Assembly: GCA_902774115.1 (NCBI GenBank)
Contig: CACYHH010000004.1
Location: forward strand, 310,001-374,000
Direction: 5' to 3'
From: an uncultured Spirochaetales bacterium
GTDB lineage: Bacteria; UBP6; UBA1177
Length of the DNA stretch: 64,000 nucleotides
Program-made: the position numbers and the translations under genes
Part shown: in pieces, positions 16,512 through 25,166 of the stretch
How the letters are laid out: each line of letters opens with the position of its first letter
How positions within the stretch are numbered: position 1 is the first letter of the stretch
Notes under the pieces: generated by a model
Seen by the model: only the letters and a program-made list of their open reading frames with translations
The model's database searches: none
Told to the model about the DNA's origin: nothing

Positions 16512-16988
16512 ATGAACGTTATACTTGCAAAAGACGTTGAAAAACTCGGCAAAGCCGGTGAAGTCGTAAAAGTAAAAGACGGCTATGCACGCAACTACCT
16601 CATTCCGCAGGGATACGCACTCGTTGCAAACGAAAAAAGCGTAAAACAGCTTGAGTTCAACAAAAGAATGATCGAAAAGAAGATCAATGTCGAACTTGCA
16701 AAAGCCAACGACCTCGCTTCCAAACTTGCTGCATGCGAAATCAAAATCAGCAAGAAAGTCGGCGACGAAGGCAAACTTTTCGGCAGCGTAACAAGCAGAG
16801 AGATCGGCGACGCACTTAAAGAAAAAGGCTTTGAGATCGACCATCGCGACCTCGTACTTGACACGAACATCAAAAAAAGCGGTGTTTACGAAGTCGAAGT
16901 CAAACTTTTCAGGGAAGTCCGCGGCGTTTTCAAACTTTTCGTAGTTTCTGAAGACAGCGAAGAAGCACCGGTTCAGGCTGCTGAATAA
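16512..16988 (+). CDS. rplI: 50S ribosomal protein L9
   Basis: The 158-residue protein has both L9 domains: the N-terminal rRNA-binding part with VEKLGKAGEVVKVKDGYARNYLIPQGYA, a long connecting helix, and the C-terminal domain with LFGSVTSREIGDAL. It sits at the base of the L1 stalk. The ribosome site GGAGGG lies 9 bases after the rpsR stop. It ends the ribosomal operon; dnaB has a separate promoter 46 bases downstream, and no clear terminator is seen between them. Confidence 0.96.
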   Translation: MNVILAKDVEKLGKAGEVVKVKDGYARNYLIPQGYALVANEKSVKQLEFNKRMIEKKINVELAKANDLASKLAACEIKISKKVGDEGKLFGSVTSREIGDALKEKGFEIDHRDLVLDTNIKKSGVYEVEVKLFREVRGVFKLFVVSEDSEEAPVQAAE

Positions 16989-17034
16989 CTTTTTTCAATC
17001 TTTTCCGTCCCATACCTGATTCCAAGTCAAAAAA

Positions 17035-17062
17035 TTGACATTTCAACGTTCCGAATTACAAT
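17035..17062 (+). promoter_or_regulatory. Promoter for dnaB
   Basis: TTGACA and TACAAT are separated by 16 bases, followed by ATTTGCG. This is the best match to the consensus shared by promoters in the window. Confidence 0.7.
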
Positions 17063-17103
17063 ATTTGCGTTTTTTTATTAACCTGATGTAGAGAAAAAAA
17101 TTA

Positions 17104-18519
17104 ATGGAAGACTCATCTTTAAGAATACTGCCGTCGAATACGGACATTGAAGCGGCTCTTCTCGGCTGCCTTCTCAACGACGGAAAACTTTACACCGACA
17201 TAGAAGGTTTCGGCCTTCTGCCCGAAGATTTCTCGCAGGAACGCCACGCAGCGGTATTCCGCACGATAAAGGCCATCTTTGAATCGCAGAGAACTCCTGA
17301 CGCGCTGACCGTCATTGACGAATTTGCAAAAATACCGAATCCGCCGGAAGCATCTTTCGTCTTCGATCTGGCGAAAAACGCGCCGATATATTCCGAAGAG
17401 ACGCTTCAGCAGTACTGTTCGATAATCCTCGAAAAGTCGCTTCACCGCTCGCTGATAGGAATCTGTTCGAACGCGATAGACATTTCGTACAGTCAGAAAA
17501 TCGACTTCGACGAACTTTCCGACCAGACGACTAACGAACTTATCGCACTCGGCAACCGCAGACATACGAGCTCGGTGCTGCAGTTCAAAACTCTTATGGG
17601 CGAATTGTTCGAAAGACTTCGGGAACAGGCGAACAAAGGTGCTTCGCTCCTCGGTATTTCATCGGGTTATCCGAGGCTTGACGCGATGTGCAGCGGTCTT
17701 AAACCAGGTGACATGGTCATTGTTGCGGGTCGTCCCGGTATGGGAAAAACCGGTTTTGCGATAAATATGGCACTTGCAATAGCAAAACAGGGACTCAACG
17801 TTCTTTTCTTTTCGCTCGAAATGCCTGCACAGCAGATCCTGAACAGGTTCGTCAGCATCGAGTGCAGCGTAAATTCAAGAAGTCTCCTCAATGCGAAGTT
17901 CGATCCCGATGAAATCAACAGACTTTGGGGAAATTTTGACGATGTCGCAGAACTTCCTATTTTTATTGACGAATCCTCGTCGCTCACCATTCCGGAACTC
18001 CGCTCGAAAGCGAAAAAACTCGATGCGGAACTCCGCAAAACTCCGAATCCGAAGAGAACCGATCCGAACAAACTCGACTGCATATTCATCGACTACCTTC
18101 AGCTCATGGATTCCAATGTTTTTAAAGAAGATAAAGTCCGTCAGGTCGAATACAACTCGAAAAACATCAAAAAGCTGGCAAAGGATCTTGGCATTCCGAT
18201 AATCGCAATGGCTCAGCTCAACAGAAAAATCGAAGAGCGCCGCGGAGGAAAAGTTGAATTCAGCAGCAACAAACCGATGCTGAGCGACCTCAAGGATTCT
18301 GGTTCAATAGAGCAGGATGCCGATATGGTAATGTTCATCCACAGGGAAGACGCCTACAAGAAAAAAGAGGAAGACAAAAACAACGAAGCCGAAATTTTTG
18401 TTGAAAAAAACAGGCACGGACCTACCGGAAGCATCAGATTCCGCTTCGTTCCGCACTACATGAAATTCATGCAACTCGATCCGGCAGCAGACAGCTATGA
18501 GCAGGCAAATGAGTCCTGA
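17104..18519 (+). CDS. dnaB: Replicative DNA helicase
   Basis: DnaB is the hexameric 5'-3' helicase that unwinds DNA at the fork. The 471-residue protein has the N-terminal collar domain (DIEAALLGCLLND...) and the RecA-like C-terminal domain. The latter holds Walker A GRPGMGKTGFA (about residue 215), Walker B LDCIFIDYLQLM, and the loop LSDLKDSGSIEQDADMVMFIHR. Length is typical and no intein is present. The ribosome site is weak (only AGAGA). The small membrane protein gene overlaps its 3' end. Confidence 0.96.
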   Translation: MEDSSLRILPSNTDIEAALLGCLLNDGKLYTDIEGFGLLPEDFSQERHAAVFRTIKAIFESQRTPDALTVIDEFAKIPNPPEASFVFDLAKNAPIYSEETLQQYCSIILEKSLHRSLIGICSNAIDISYSQKIDFDELSDQTTNELIALGNRRHTSSVLQFKTLMGELFERLREQANKGASLLGISSGYPRLDAMCSGLKPGDMVIVAGRPGMGKTGFAINMALAIAKQGLNVLFFSLEMPAQQILNRFVSIECSVNSRSLLNAKFDPDEINRLWGNFDDVAELPIFIDESSSLTIPELRSKAKKLDAELRKTPNPKRTDPNKLDCIFIDYLQLMDSNVFKEDKVRQVEYNSKNIKKLAKDLGIPIIAMAQLNRKIEERRGGKVEFSSNKPMLSDLKDSGSIEQDADMVMFIHREDAYKKKEEDKNNEAEIFVEKNRHGPTGSIRFRFVPHYMKFMQLDPAADSYEQANES

Positions 18520-18691
18520 AAAAAAGAAAAAACTTCTGATTCAGGCATTTTTCAGGTTCTGTCTCTTTTTCGGAGTTATCGCAGGTTTTTTCCTTTATCA
18601 GTGCTGGGAAAACGGAGTTTTCGACTCTGCATTTCAGTATATTTCTTCAATAATATCGAAAGTTTGCGATTTTTTTCATTTTAACTCTTGA
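18497..18691 (+). CDS. Small single-pass membrane protein
   Basis: The 64-residue protein has a charged start (SPEKKKK), one hydrophobic helix (residues about 18-36, FFRFCLFFGVIAGFFLYQCW) and a short tail with two aromatic-rich turns. It overlaps the end of dnaB by 23 bases if the first ATG is used. A second in-frame ATG at 18509 overlaps the dnaB stop by 11 bases and has AGG just upstream, and is about as likely. The tolC promoter overlaps its stop. I do not recognise the family, and its link to DnaB may be only positional. Confidence 0.5.
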   Translation: MSRQMSPEKKKKLLIQAFFRFCLFFGVIAGFFLYQCWENGVFDSAFQYISSIISKVCDFFHFNS

Positions 18692-18715
18692 CACAGCCTC
18701 TATTTTGGCTACAAA
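18688..18715 (+). promoter_or_regulatory. Promoter for the RND efflux operon
   Basis: TTGACA and TACAAA are separated by 16 bases. The -35 overlaps the stop codon of the preceding small gene, and the start codon of tolC lies 60 bases downstream. Confidence 0.65.
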
Positions 18716-18775
18716 TCACAGGTTTTTTGTTTTTTGTCTTTTTTGCTCGAATGTTCAAAAATTCAAGGAGGGAAC

Positions 18776-20095
18776 ATGAGATTGAAAAATTTTACGGCAG
18801 CAGTTTTGGTTTTGTTCGCTTGTTTTTATGCGGCTGCCGAAACTATTTCGCTTGACGAGTGCATTGAACGCTCGCTGAAGGAAAGCGAAAAAATAAAAGC
18901 TATGCAGGAAAGCGAGGAGGCTGCTAAAAGCGGCAAGGACGGAACAGTCTTTTCGTTTCTGCCGACAGCGACTCTGGACGCAGGCATACAATGGATGAAA
19001 TATAAACCCGAACAAGGTTCGATGAGTGTTGCAGGAATGAGTATTCCGGTTTCGTTCCCCGACAAAAGCAGAACGCTCGGGATAACTGTCGTTCAGCCTA
19101 TAACTCCGCTCTGGAGCGTTTCCTACGGCTATAAAAGCCTTGAAACGGCGGAAGACATCGCGAAACTTCAGCGCGAACTTTCGTCAGACCAGCTCAAACT
19201 TCAGGTTATGAGCCTTTTCTACAACTACCAGCTTCTCAACGAAAGCATGGAGATCCTCAACGAAACGAAGGAACAGCTTCAGAAATACTACGAGCAGGCG
19301 AAGAACTTCTACGATGCCGGTGTCGTTGACAAGCGTTCTGTCCTCAAGATCGAAATCGAGATGACAAAACTTGAGCAGCAGATCCAGACAGTAACAGGCA
19401 ACACGAACCTGATAAAAAGGAATATCGGCATCCTCATAAACAAACCGGTGGACTCTTTCGAACTTGAAAAGAAGGAAGTTACCGAAAAGAATCTTTCAGC
19501 AGACAATTCCCAGCTTGAAAAAATAATGATCGACAACAGGCTTGAATATAAACTTCTCGAAAAAAGCGAAAACATCTCCGAATATTCCGAAATGCTTTCG
19601 GCTCAGCCCCTCATCCCGACTTTAGCGCTTGTAGCGGGCTACAAAAAGAACTGGGATGCAGGCGGGAGCCAGCCGGAAAACACCCTTTTCATCGGCGGAA
19701 CTCTTTCATGGCAGATAGGTTTCGACTGGGGAAAAACAGCTTTCGACATCAAGCAGTCGAAGCATAAAAAAGTTCAGACACGCCTTGAGAACGCAGCGAC
19801 AAGAAAGCAGCTCTCGCTTCAGCTCACGCAGCTTGAAAACGATGTCGAGACAAAGGCTTTAGCTATTGAAATCTCAAAGCGCGAAATAGATTCGGCCGAG
19901 GAAAACCTCAGGATCGAAGAGGACAAATACAAAGCGAAAATGACGACCGAAACCGACCTTCTGGCAGCATCGCTTTCGCTCAGAAGCGCAAAACTCGGTC
20001 TTCTCACCGCGATGTACGAACATGAAGTCGCACTGCATACGCTCGCCATCACGATAGGCACAGAATACGGCAGCATCACTGAAGGAGGAAACTGA
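18776..20095 (+). CDS. TolC-family outer-membrane efflux protein
   Basis: The start at 18776 is set by GGAGG 5 bases upstream; a longer in-frame ATG at 18734 has no ribosome site and would precede the signal peptide. The 439-residue product has a signal peptide ending AAA, the OEP start SLDECIERSLKES, and two long coiled-coil repeats that form the periplasmic tunnel (ETKEQLQKYYEQAKNFYDAG; AENLRIEEDKYKAKMTTETD). It forms the outer-membrane channel of the tripartite pump whose other parts follow. Its stop overlaps the start of the TetR gene by one base (TGATG). Confidence 0.92.
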   Translation: MRLKNFTAAVLVLFACFYAAAETISLDECIERSLKESEKIKAMQESEEAAKSGKDGTVFSFLPTATLDAGIQWMKYKPEQGSMSVAGMSIPVSFPDKSRTLGITVVQPITPLWSVSYGYKSLETAEDIAKLQRELSSDQLKLQVMSLFYNYQLLNESMEILNETKEQLQKYYEQAKNFYDAGVVDKRSVLKIEIEMTKLEQQIQTVTGNTNLIKRNIGILINKPVDSFELEKKEVTEKNLSADNSQLEKIMIDNRLEYKLLEKSENISEYSEMLSAQPLIPTLALVAGYKKNWDAGGSQPENTLFIGGTLSWQIGFDWGKTAFDIKQSKHKKVQTRLENAATRKQLSLQLTQLENDVETKALAIEISKREIDSAEENLRIEEDKYKAKMTTETDLLAASLSLRSAKLGLLTAMYEHEVALHTLAITIGTEYGSITEGGN

Positions 20096-20778
20096 TGAAA
20101 ATCTCCACCGAGCAGAAAAAGGAGATCATTCTTCGGAATTTTGTCTCGCTCATGCAGCAGTACGGCATAGAAAAGGTCACCTTGAACGATGTCGCAGAAA
20201 AGTCGGGGCTTACGAAATCGGCGCTTTACTATTACTTTAATTCGAAAGAAGCCCTCATCATTGCGACTTACAGGTATTTCCGCGACAAAATGAACGGAAA
20301 ATGCGAGGCAATGATGAAAAAGGCTGTAAATCCTGCCGAAAAAATCAAAGCTTACTGCGATTTTTCGTTCTCAGTCGTGGCAAAAGACGATGAAATGCGC
20401 GCTCTTTTCGAATTTTCGGAAGATACAGCACGCGAAGTACAGAAATATGTCACGACGATCCCCGATCTTATCCGCGAAATCAAAATCGACCGCGACAGGG
20501 AGCTTGAGATACTTTGCGGGATGATCTCAGCATACTCCGGCAGAGAAAAGGACGACCCGCGTACCGTCAAAGTTGCCATAACGGTTTCCACTATGATTTC
20601 AGGATTTCTGATCATGCTTTTCAAAATAAGGAAAGAAGAGACTGTTTCGGCAACGGAAGGACCGAAGATGAAATTTTCGGGAGAAATCCTTGAAAAAACA
20701 ACTAATGAAGAGTTTTCCGCCTTCATTATCAGCGGAATAGACGCTTTGATAAAAACGACATTTAAAGATAAAAATTAA
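20095..20778 (+). CDS. TetR-family transcriptional regulator
   Basis: The 227-residue protein has the TetR N-terminal DNA-binding domain: MQQYGIEKVTLNDVAEKSGLTKSALYYYFNSKEALI (residues about 18-53). The helical ligand-binding domain that follows is not recognisable to a substrate class. GGAGG precedes the ATG by 6 bases. It lies inside the efflux operon between the channel and the adaptor, so it most likely represses its own operon from the promoter at 18688 and is released by a pump substrate. I could not find a convincing operator palindrome. Confidence 0.92.
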   Translation: MKISTEQKKEIILRNFVSLMQQYGIEKVTLNDVAEKSGLTKSALYYYFNSKEALIIATYRYFRDKMNGKCEAMMKKAVNPAEKIKAYCDFSFSVVAKDDEMRALFEFSEDTAREVQKYVTTIPDLIREIKIDRDRELEILCGMISAYSGREKDDPRTVKVAITVSTMISGFLIMLFKIRKEETVSATEGPKMKFSGEILEKTTNEEFSAFIISGIDALIKTTFKDKN

Positions 20779-20791
20779 TTTGGAGGAAACA

Positions 20792-21934
20792 ATGAAATTC
20801 AATTTTAAGTTCGCAATCATTATGTTTCTCGTCATCACCCTTACTCTTCTATCTTCGGTGTCATGCAAAAGGAAACCGAAACTGGACAAAGGCGAGGCAC
20901 TTTCACAGGCGGTAATCATCACGAAGCCGCAGATCAAAAAATTCGCGGAGACTTTCGACAGTTCTTCAACGACGACCGCTTTCCAGACAGCGACGATAAC
21001 CCCGAAAGTTTCGGCAAACATCGTTAAATTCCATGTTCAGGAAGGTGACAAAGTAAAAGCGGGACAGGCTCTGGCACAGCTTGACAAAACCGACTACATG
21101 GTAGGCAAAAAGGCGGCGGAAGCGCAGGTCCAGGCTGCTGAAGCAGGCGTAATGCAGGCGGAAGCTGCTTTTGAAAAAATGAGCAACGACTACGAGCGTT
21201 ACAAAAAGCTCAAAAAACAAGGTTCGATCTCCGAAAGCGACTTTGAATCAGTCGAATCAGGCTACAAACAGACCGAAGCAGGTCTGGCTGCGGCAAAAGC
21301 GCAGGTGGAAATGGCAAAAAGTTCGCTCAACAACTACAACAACCAGCTTGCATACACCACGATAAAAGCTCCGTTCGATGGCTATATTTCTATGAAAAGA
21401 GGCGAGATCGGCGAAATGGCGAGCCCTGCCCTTCCGATGTTCGAAATAGTTCAGACCGACAAACTCAAAGTCGATCTTTACATCAGCGAACTTGAGATAT
21501 ACGGCATCACGAAAGATTCGACTGCCGAAATAACTTTTGACGCATATCCCGACAGGACCGAAACGGCTAAAGTCAACTACATCAACAGCAAAGTCGATTC
21601 GGCGACAAGCAGCGTCAAAGTAGAATTCGTCTTCAACAACAAAGAACATATCTACAAACCGGGAATGACGGTCCGCGCAAGACTTACTCTTCCGGAAAGG
21701 GAACATCTCGTAGTTCCCAGAAACTCGATATTCACCCGTGACAACGAAGTCGGAACGGTCTACTACAAAACAGCAGAGAACAAAGTTTATTCAAAAGATG
21801 TCACGCTCGGCGGCTCTGTCGAAGGTTATTCGATAATCAGAAACGGCCTTGACGGAAACGAAGAGATCGTTGTCGGCGGCGGAAGACAACTCGAGGAAGG
21901 ACAAGCCGTAACCGTCATTGAAACCAGAGAATAA
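20792..21934 (+). CDS. RND efflux periplasmic adaptor (membrane fusion lipoprotein)
   Basis: The 380-residue adaptor links the inner-membrane pump to TolC. I use the ATG at 20792, which has GGAGG 5 bases upstream. The N-terminus is a lipoprotein signal (LLSSVSC, Cys about 27). The lipoyl half-domain is VSANIVKFHVQEGDKVKAGQALAQLD, followed by the alpha-hairpin (about residues 100-175). The second lipoyl half contains YTTIKAPFDGYISM, and a beta-barrel and membrane-proximal domain follow. These are classic AcrA/MexA features. The gap to the pump gene is 12 bases. Confidence 0.93.
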   Translation: MKFNFKFAIIMFLVITLTLLSSVSCKRKPKLDKGEALSQAVIITKPQIKKFAETFDSSSTTTAFQTATITPKVSANIVKFHVQEGDKVKAGQALAQLDKTDYMVGKKAAEAQVQAAEAGVMQAEAAFEKMSNDYERYKKLKKQGSISESDFESVESGYKQTEAGLAAAKAQVEMAKSSLNNYNNQLAYTTIKAPFDGYISMKRGEIGEMASPALPMFEIVQTDKLKVDLYISELEIYGITKDSTAEITFDAYPDRTETAKVNYINSKVDSATSSVKVEFVFNNKEHIYKPGMTVRARLTLPEREHLVVPRNSIFTRDNEVGTVYYKTAENKVYSKDVTLGGSVEGYSIIRNGLDGNEEIVVGGGRQLEEGQAVTVIETRE

Positions 21935-21946
21935 GCGGAGGAAAAG

Positions 21947-24900
21947 ATGAGTATTCCGCAAGTTGCAGTCAAACGGCCGGTTCTGGTCATGGTCATCTTT
22001 CTTATGATGACCCTTTTCGGTCTCTATTCGCTTACCGACCTTCCGATCGACCTCATGCCCGATATCGAGATCCCGTATATCTCGATCATCACGATCTATG
22101 AAGGTGCAGGTTCGGAAGAAGTCGAGGAAAAAATCACAAAAGTCCTTGAATCGGCTCTTTCTTCGGTCGAAAACCTGAAAAACCTCCACAGTAAATCGAT
22201 GGAAAACCTTTCCACGGTAAGCTGTGAATTTGAATACGGTGTCGATCTTGCCGATGCAACGAACTCGATCCGTGACAAAATCAACATGGTTCGAAGCTAC
22301 CTGCCCGACAACGTTGACGATCCGCGTATATTCAAAATCGATATGAGCATGATGCCTATTCTTTTCATGGCAATCACTTCTGAGGAAGAGGATATCCGTT
22401 TCCAGAAAGAGATCATCGAGGATTTCGTCCAGAACCCCATCGAGCGAATTCCCGGCGTCGGTTCAGTAGCCCTTTTCAACGCGATGGAAAAACAGATAAT
22501 CATCGCGGCGGACAAGCAGAAACTCGCATCCCTCGGTCTTTCGGTCAGCGATATTTCATCGGTCATCGCGGCTGAAAACCTCTCCGTTCCCGGCGGAAAC
22601 ATGCAGATCGGTCCTTTCGACTACACTCTCCGTGTTCCCGGCGAATACGAGAACATTGAAGAAGTCGCCGAAACGATCATCGCAAACACTCCGATAGGAA
22701 TCATCAGGATCAAGGATGTCGCGAGAGTCTTCTGGGGTGCTGACGACACGAGACAGTTCGGTCTCAACAACGGAAAATACATGGTTTTCATGATGGTCCA
22801 GAAGCAGTCGGGCGCAAACACTGTCGCCATTGCCGATGCCGTCAGAAAAAGAATTGAAGAGATGAACGGAAGACTTCCGAAAGGAATGCACATCGACATC
22901 ATCCGCGACAACTCGGAATACATCATGAGCATGGTCGGCAACCTTGCAGACTCGGTCCTTACCGCTATGATCTGCGTCATGCTCGTCGTTGTCTTCTTCC
23001 TGCGGAGGATCCGTTCGAGCCTCATCGTCATCCTTTCTATCCCGGCTTCAATGATCATCGCGTTCGCGTTCCTCTACGGCTTCGGCTACACGCTGAACAT
23101 GGTTTCACTCATGTCTCTCTGCCTTGCTGTCGGTATGGTCGTCGACAACTCGATCGTTGTTCTGGATAACATCACGCGATACCTTGAGCTGGGAGAAACC
23201 AAAAAAGAGGCGGCAGTCAAGGGAGCCTCCGAAGTAGGAAGCGCGATCATCGCTTCGACTCTTACCACGATCGTTATTTTCGCTCCTCTTTTCTTTGTCA
23301 GCGGACTTATCAGCATATTCTTCAGCCAGCTCGCCGGCGTTATCATCCTGACCCTTGCGGCTTCCCTTCTTTCTGCAATGCTCCTTACACCGATGATCTG
23401 CTCGAAGATATTAAGAGAAGCCAAACGCGACGAGAACGGCAACATAATCGTTGAAGACAAGCCTAAAAAACAGAATTTTTTCTACCGCGCCGGCGAAAAA
23501 TTCCTGACGACGGCAGAAAATCTATATTCGAAAGTTATCGCAGGAACTCTGCGCTTCAAAAAAACCACGATTGTTGTGGCCATACTGCTTTTCTTCGCCT
23601 CTTTGATGCTTGTCCCTGTCATCGGTATCGACTTCATGCCTGAAGATGATCAGGGTTCGCTCCAGATCGATATCGAGCTTCCTCAGGGAACAAGAATAGA
23701 AGAAACTTTGAAAGCGGCGCAGCATATCGAGCGTATCATCCGAGAGGAGATCCCGCTTGAGCACCTTACGAGAACTTATGTCCGCGGCGGTTCCAACAAC
23801 AGCGGTTTCTCTCAGAAAATCGAAGGAACGAACACCGCGACAATCGGTGCGAAACTCATTTCGACGAACTACAGAACGACAACTGTCAGACAGTATGCAA
23901 AAAAGATCCGTGCCCGCATCACGACTGAGGTCGCCGGCATTGAAAAAGCCGATTTCCAGACAGGCGGCAACGGTATGGGCATGTCGGAAAAACCGGTCAC
24001 GATCAAACTTCTCAACAAAAGTTTCGAGAAAAACTCGCTCTATGCAGCAAAGCTCCAGAGCGAACTTCTCAAAATCCCCGGCCTCACCGACGTAACGAAC
24101 GACGCCGACGTTCTGAAACCTGAAATCTCGATCAAAGTCGACCGCATCCGTGCAAGCAAGGTCGGACTTAAAATGGCGCAGATAGCAATGGCTGTCAGAT
24201 ACTCGTTCTACGGTCAGACTGCTTCGGTCTACAGAGACAACGGACAGGAATACGACATTGTCGTAAAATATCAGAAAGGCGACCGCTCGAACATCGAGCA
24301 GCTCAAGGAAATGGAGCTCAAAACCCTGAACGGAACTGTCGTAAAACTCAAAGATGTCGCTGAAATCACCGACGGTCTTACTTCGCTCGTCGTAAACAGA
24401 CTCAACCGTGAAAGAATGGTCACCGTTTCGGCCAACCTCGAGGACGATATCGCAGTCGGAAAAATTTACGACCAGGTCCAGCAGGCTTTCAAAAACATCG
24501 GCCTTCCGGCCGACATCGGCGTTGAATACGGCGGCAACATGAAGCAGCAGCAGGATACGACAGGCGATCTGGTCGCACTCCTTTTCCTCGGAGTCATCCT
24601 CGTCTTCCTCGTAATGGCGGCACAGTTCGAGTCGTTTGTTGACCCGTTCGTCATCCTCTTCTCGATCCCGTTCGGAATTTCAGGCGTTCTTCTCGGACTT
24701 TTTATAATGGGAAAAACCCTTTCGATGCCTGCATTCCTCGGAATGATCATCCTTGTCGGTATCGTCGTCAACAACGCGATCGTTCTTATCGACTACATGA
24801 AGCAGGTAAAGGAGCGTGACTCGCTCACGACCAACGAAGCTCTGATCTACGCAGGCGGAAAGCGTCTGAGACCTATTCTCATGACCGCGATGACCACCAT

Positions 24901-25072
24901 TTTCGGTATGGTCCCGATGATGCTCATGGGCGGTGAAGGTTCTGCTATGTTCAGTCCGCTCGGAACTGCCGTCGTTTTCGGTCTCACCGTTTCGACATTC
25001 ATCACCCTTATCCTTGTTCCCAGCGTTTATGCGGTCGTTGACAGCATCCTTGTAAAACTTCACCTGAGATAA
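21947..25072 (+). CDS. RND efflux transporter, AcrB/HAE1-like
   Basis: The 1041-residue pump has the full RND layout: a first helix beginning VAVKRPVLVMVIFLMM, a large porter loop, helices 2-6 with the proton-relay segment LSLCLAVGMVVDNSIVVLDNI (paired Asp), a second porter loop after FMPEDDQGSLQIDIELP, and helices 8-12 including GIVVNNAIVLIDYMKQ. It uses the proton gradient to expel substrates through the adaptor and TolC. Sequence does not reveal the substrate; the TetR gene suggests inducible export of a toxic compound. GGAGG lies 6 bases before the ATG. This is the last gene of the operon. Confidence 0.95.
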   Translation: MSIPQVAVKRPVLVMVIFLMMTLFGLYSLTDLPIDLMPDIEIPYISIITIYEGAGSEEVEEKITKVLESALSSVENLKNLHSKSMENLSTVSCEFEYGVDLADATNSIRDKINMVRSYLPDNVDDPRIFKIDMSMMPILFMAITSEEEDIRFQKEIIEDFVQNPIERIPGVGSVALFNAMEKQIIIAADKQKLASLGLSVSDISSVIAAENLSVPGGNMQIGPFDYTLRVPGEYENIEEVAETIIANTPIGIIRIKDVARVFWGADDTRQFGLNNGKYMVFMMVQKQSGANTVAIADAVRKRIEEMNGRLPKGMHIDIIRDNSEYIMSMVGNLADSVLTAMICVMLVVVFFLRRIRSSLIVILSIPASMIIAFAFLYGFGYTLNMVSLMSLCLAVGMVVDNSIVVLDNITRYLELGETKKEAAVKGASEVGSAIIASTLTTIVIFAPLFFVSGLISIFFSQLAGVIILTLAASLLSAMLLTPMICSKILREAKRDENGNIIVEDKPKKQNFFYRAGEKFLTTAENLYSKVIAGTLRFKKTTIVVAILLFFASLMLVPVIGIDFMPEDDQGSLQIDIELPQGTRIEETLKAAQHIERIIREEIPLEHLTRTYVRGGSNNSGFSQKIEGTNTATIGAKLISTNYRTTTVRQYAKKIRARITTEVAGIEKADFQTGGNGMGMSEKPVTIKLLNKSFEKNSLYAAKLQSELLKIPGLTDVTNDADVLKPEISIKVDRIRASKVGLKMAQIAMAVRYSFYGQTASVYRDNGQEYDIVVKYQKGDRSNIEQLKEMELKTLNGTVVKLKDVAEITDGLTSLVVNRLNRERMVTVSANLEDDIAVGKIYDQVQQAFKNIGLPADIGVEYGGNMKQQQDTTGDLVALLFLGVILVFLVMAAQFESFVDPFVILFSIPFGISGVLLGLFIMGKTLSMPAFLGMIILVGIVVNNAIVLIDYMKQVKERDSLTTNEALIYAGGKRLRPILMTAMTTIFGMVPMMLMGGEGSAMFSPLGTAVVFGLTVSTFITLILVPSVYAVVDSILVKLHLR

Positions 25073-25166
25073 ATTTCAGAAAAAACGCTCCACTCATTCT
25101 AAAACTTGTTTTTAGTTTTTCTATCTGATATAGCAAAGAGCTTTAATTTTGATTAGCGGGGCGGAA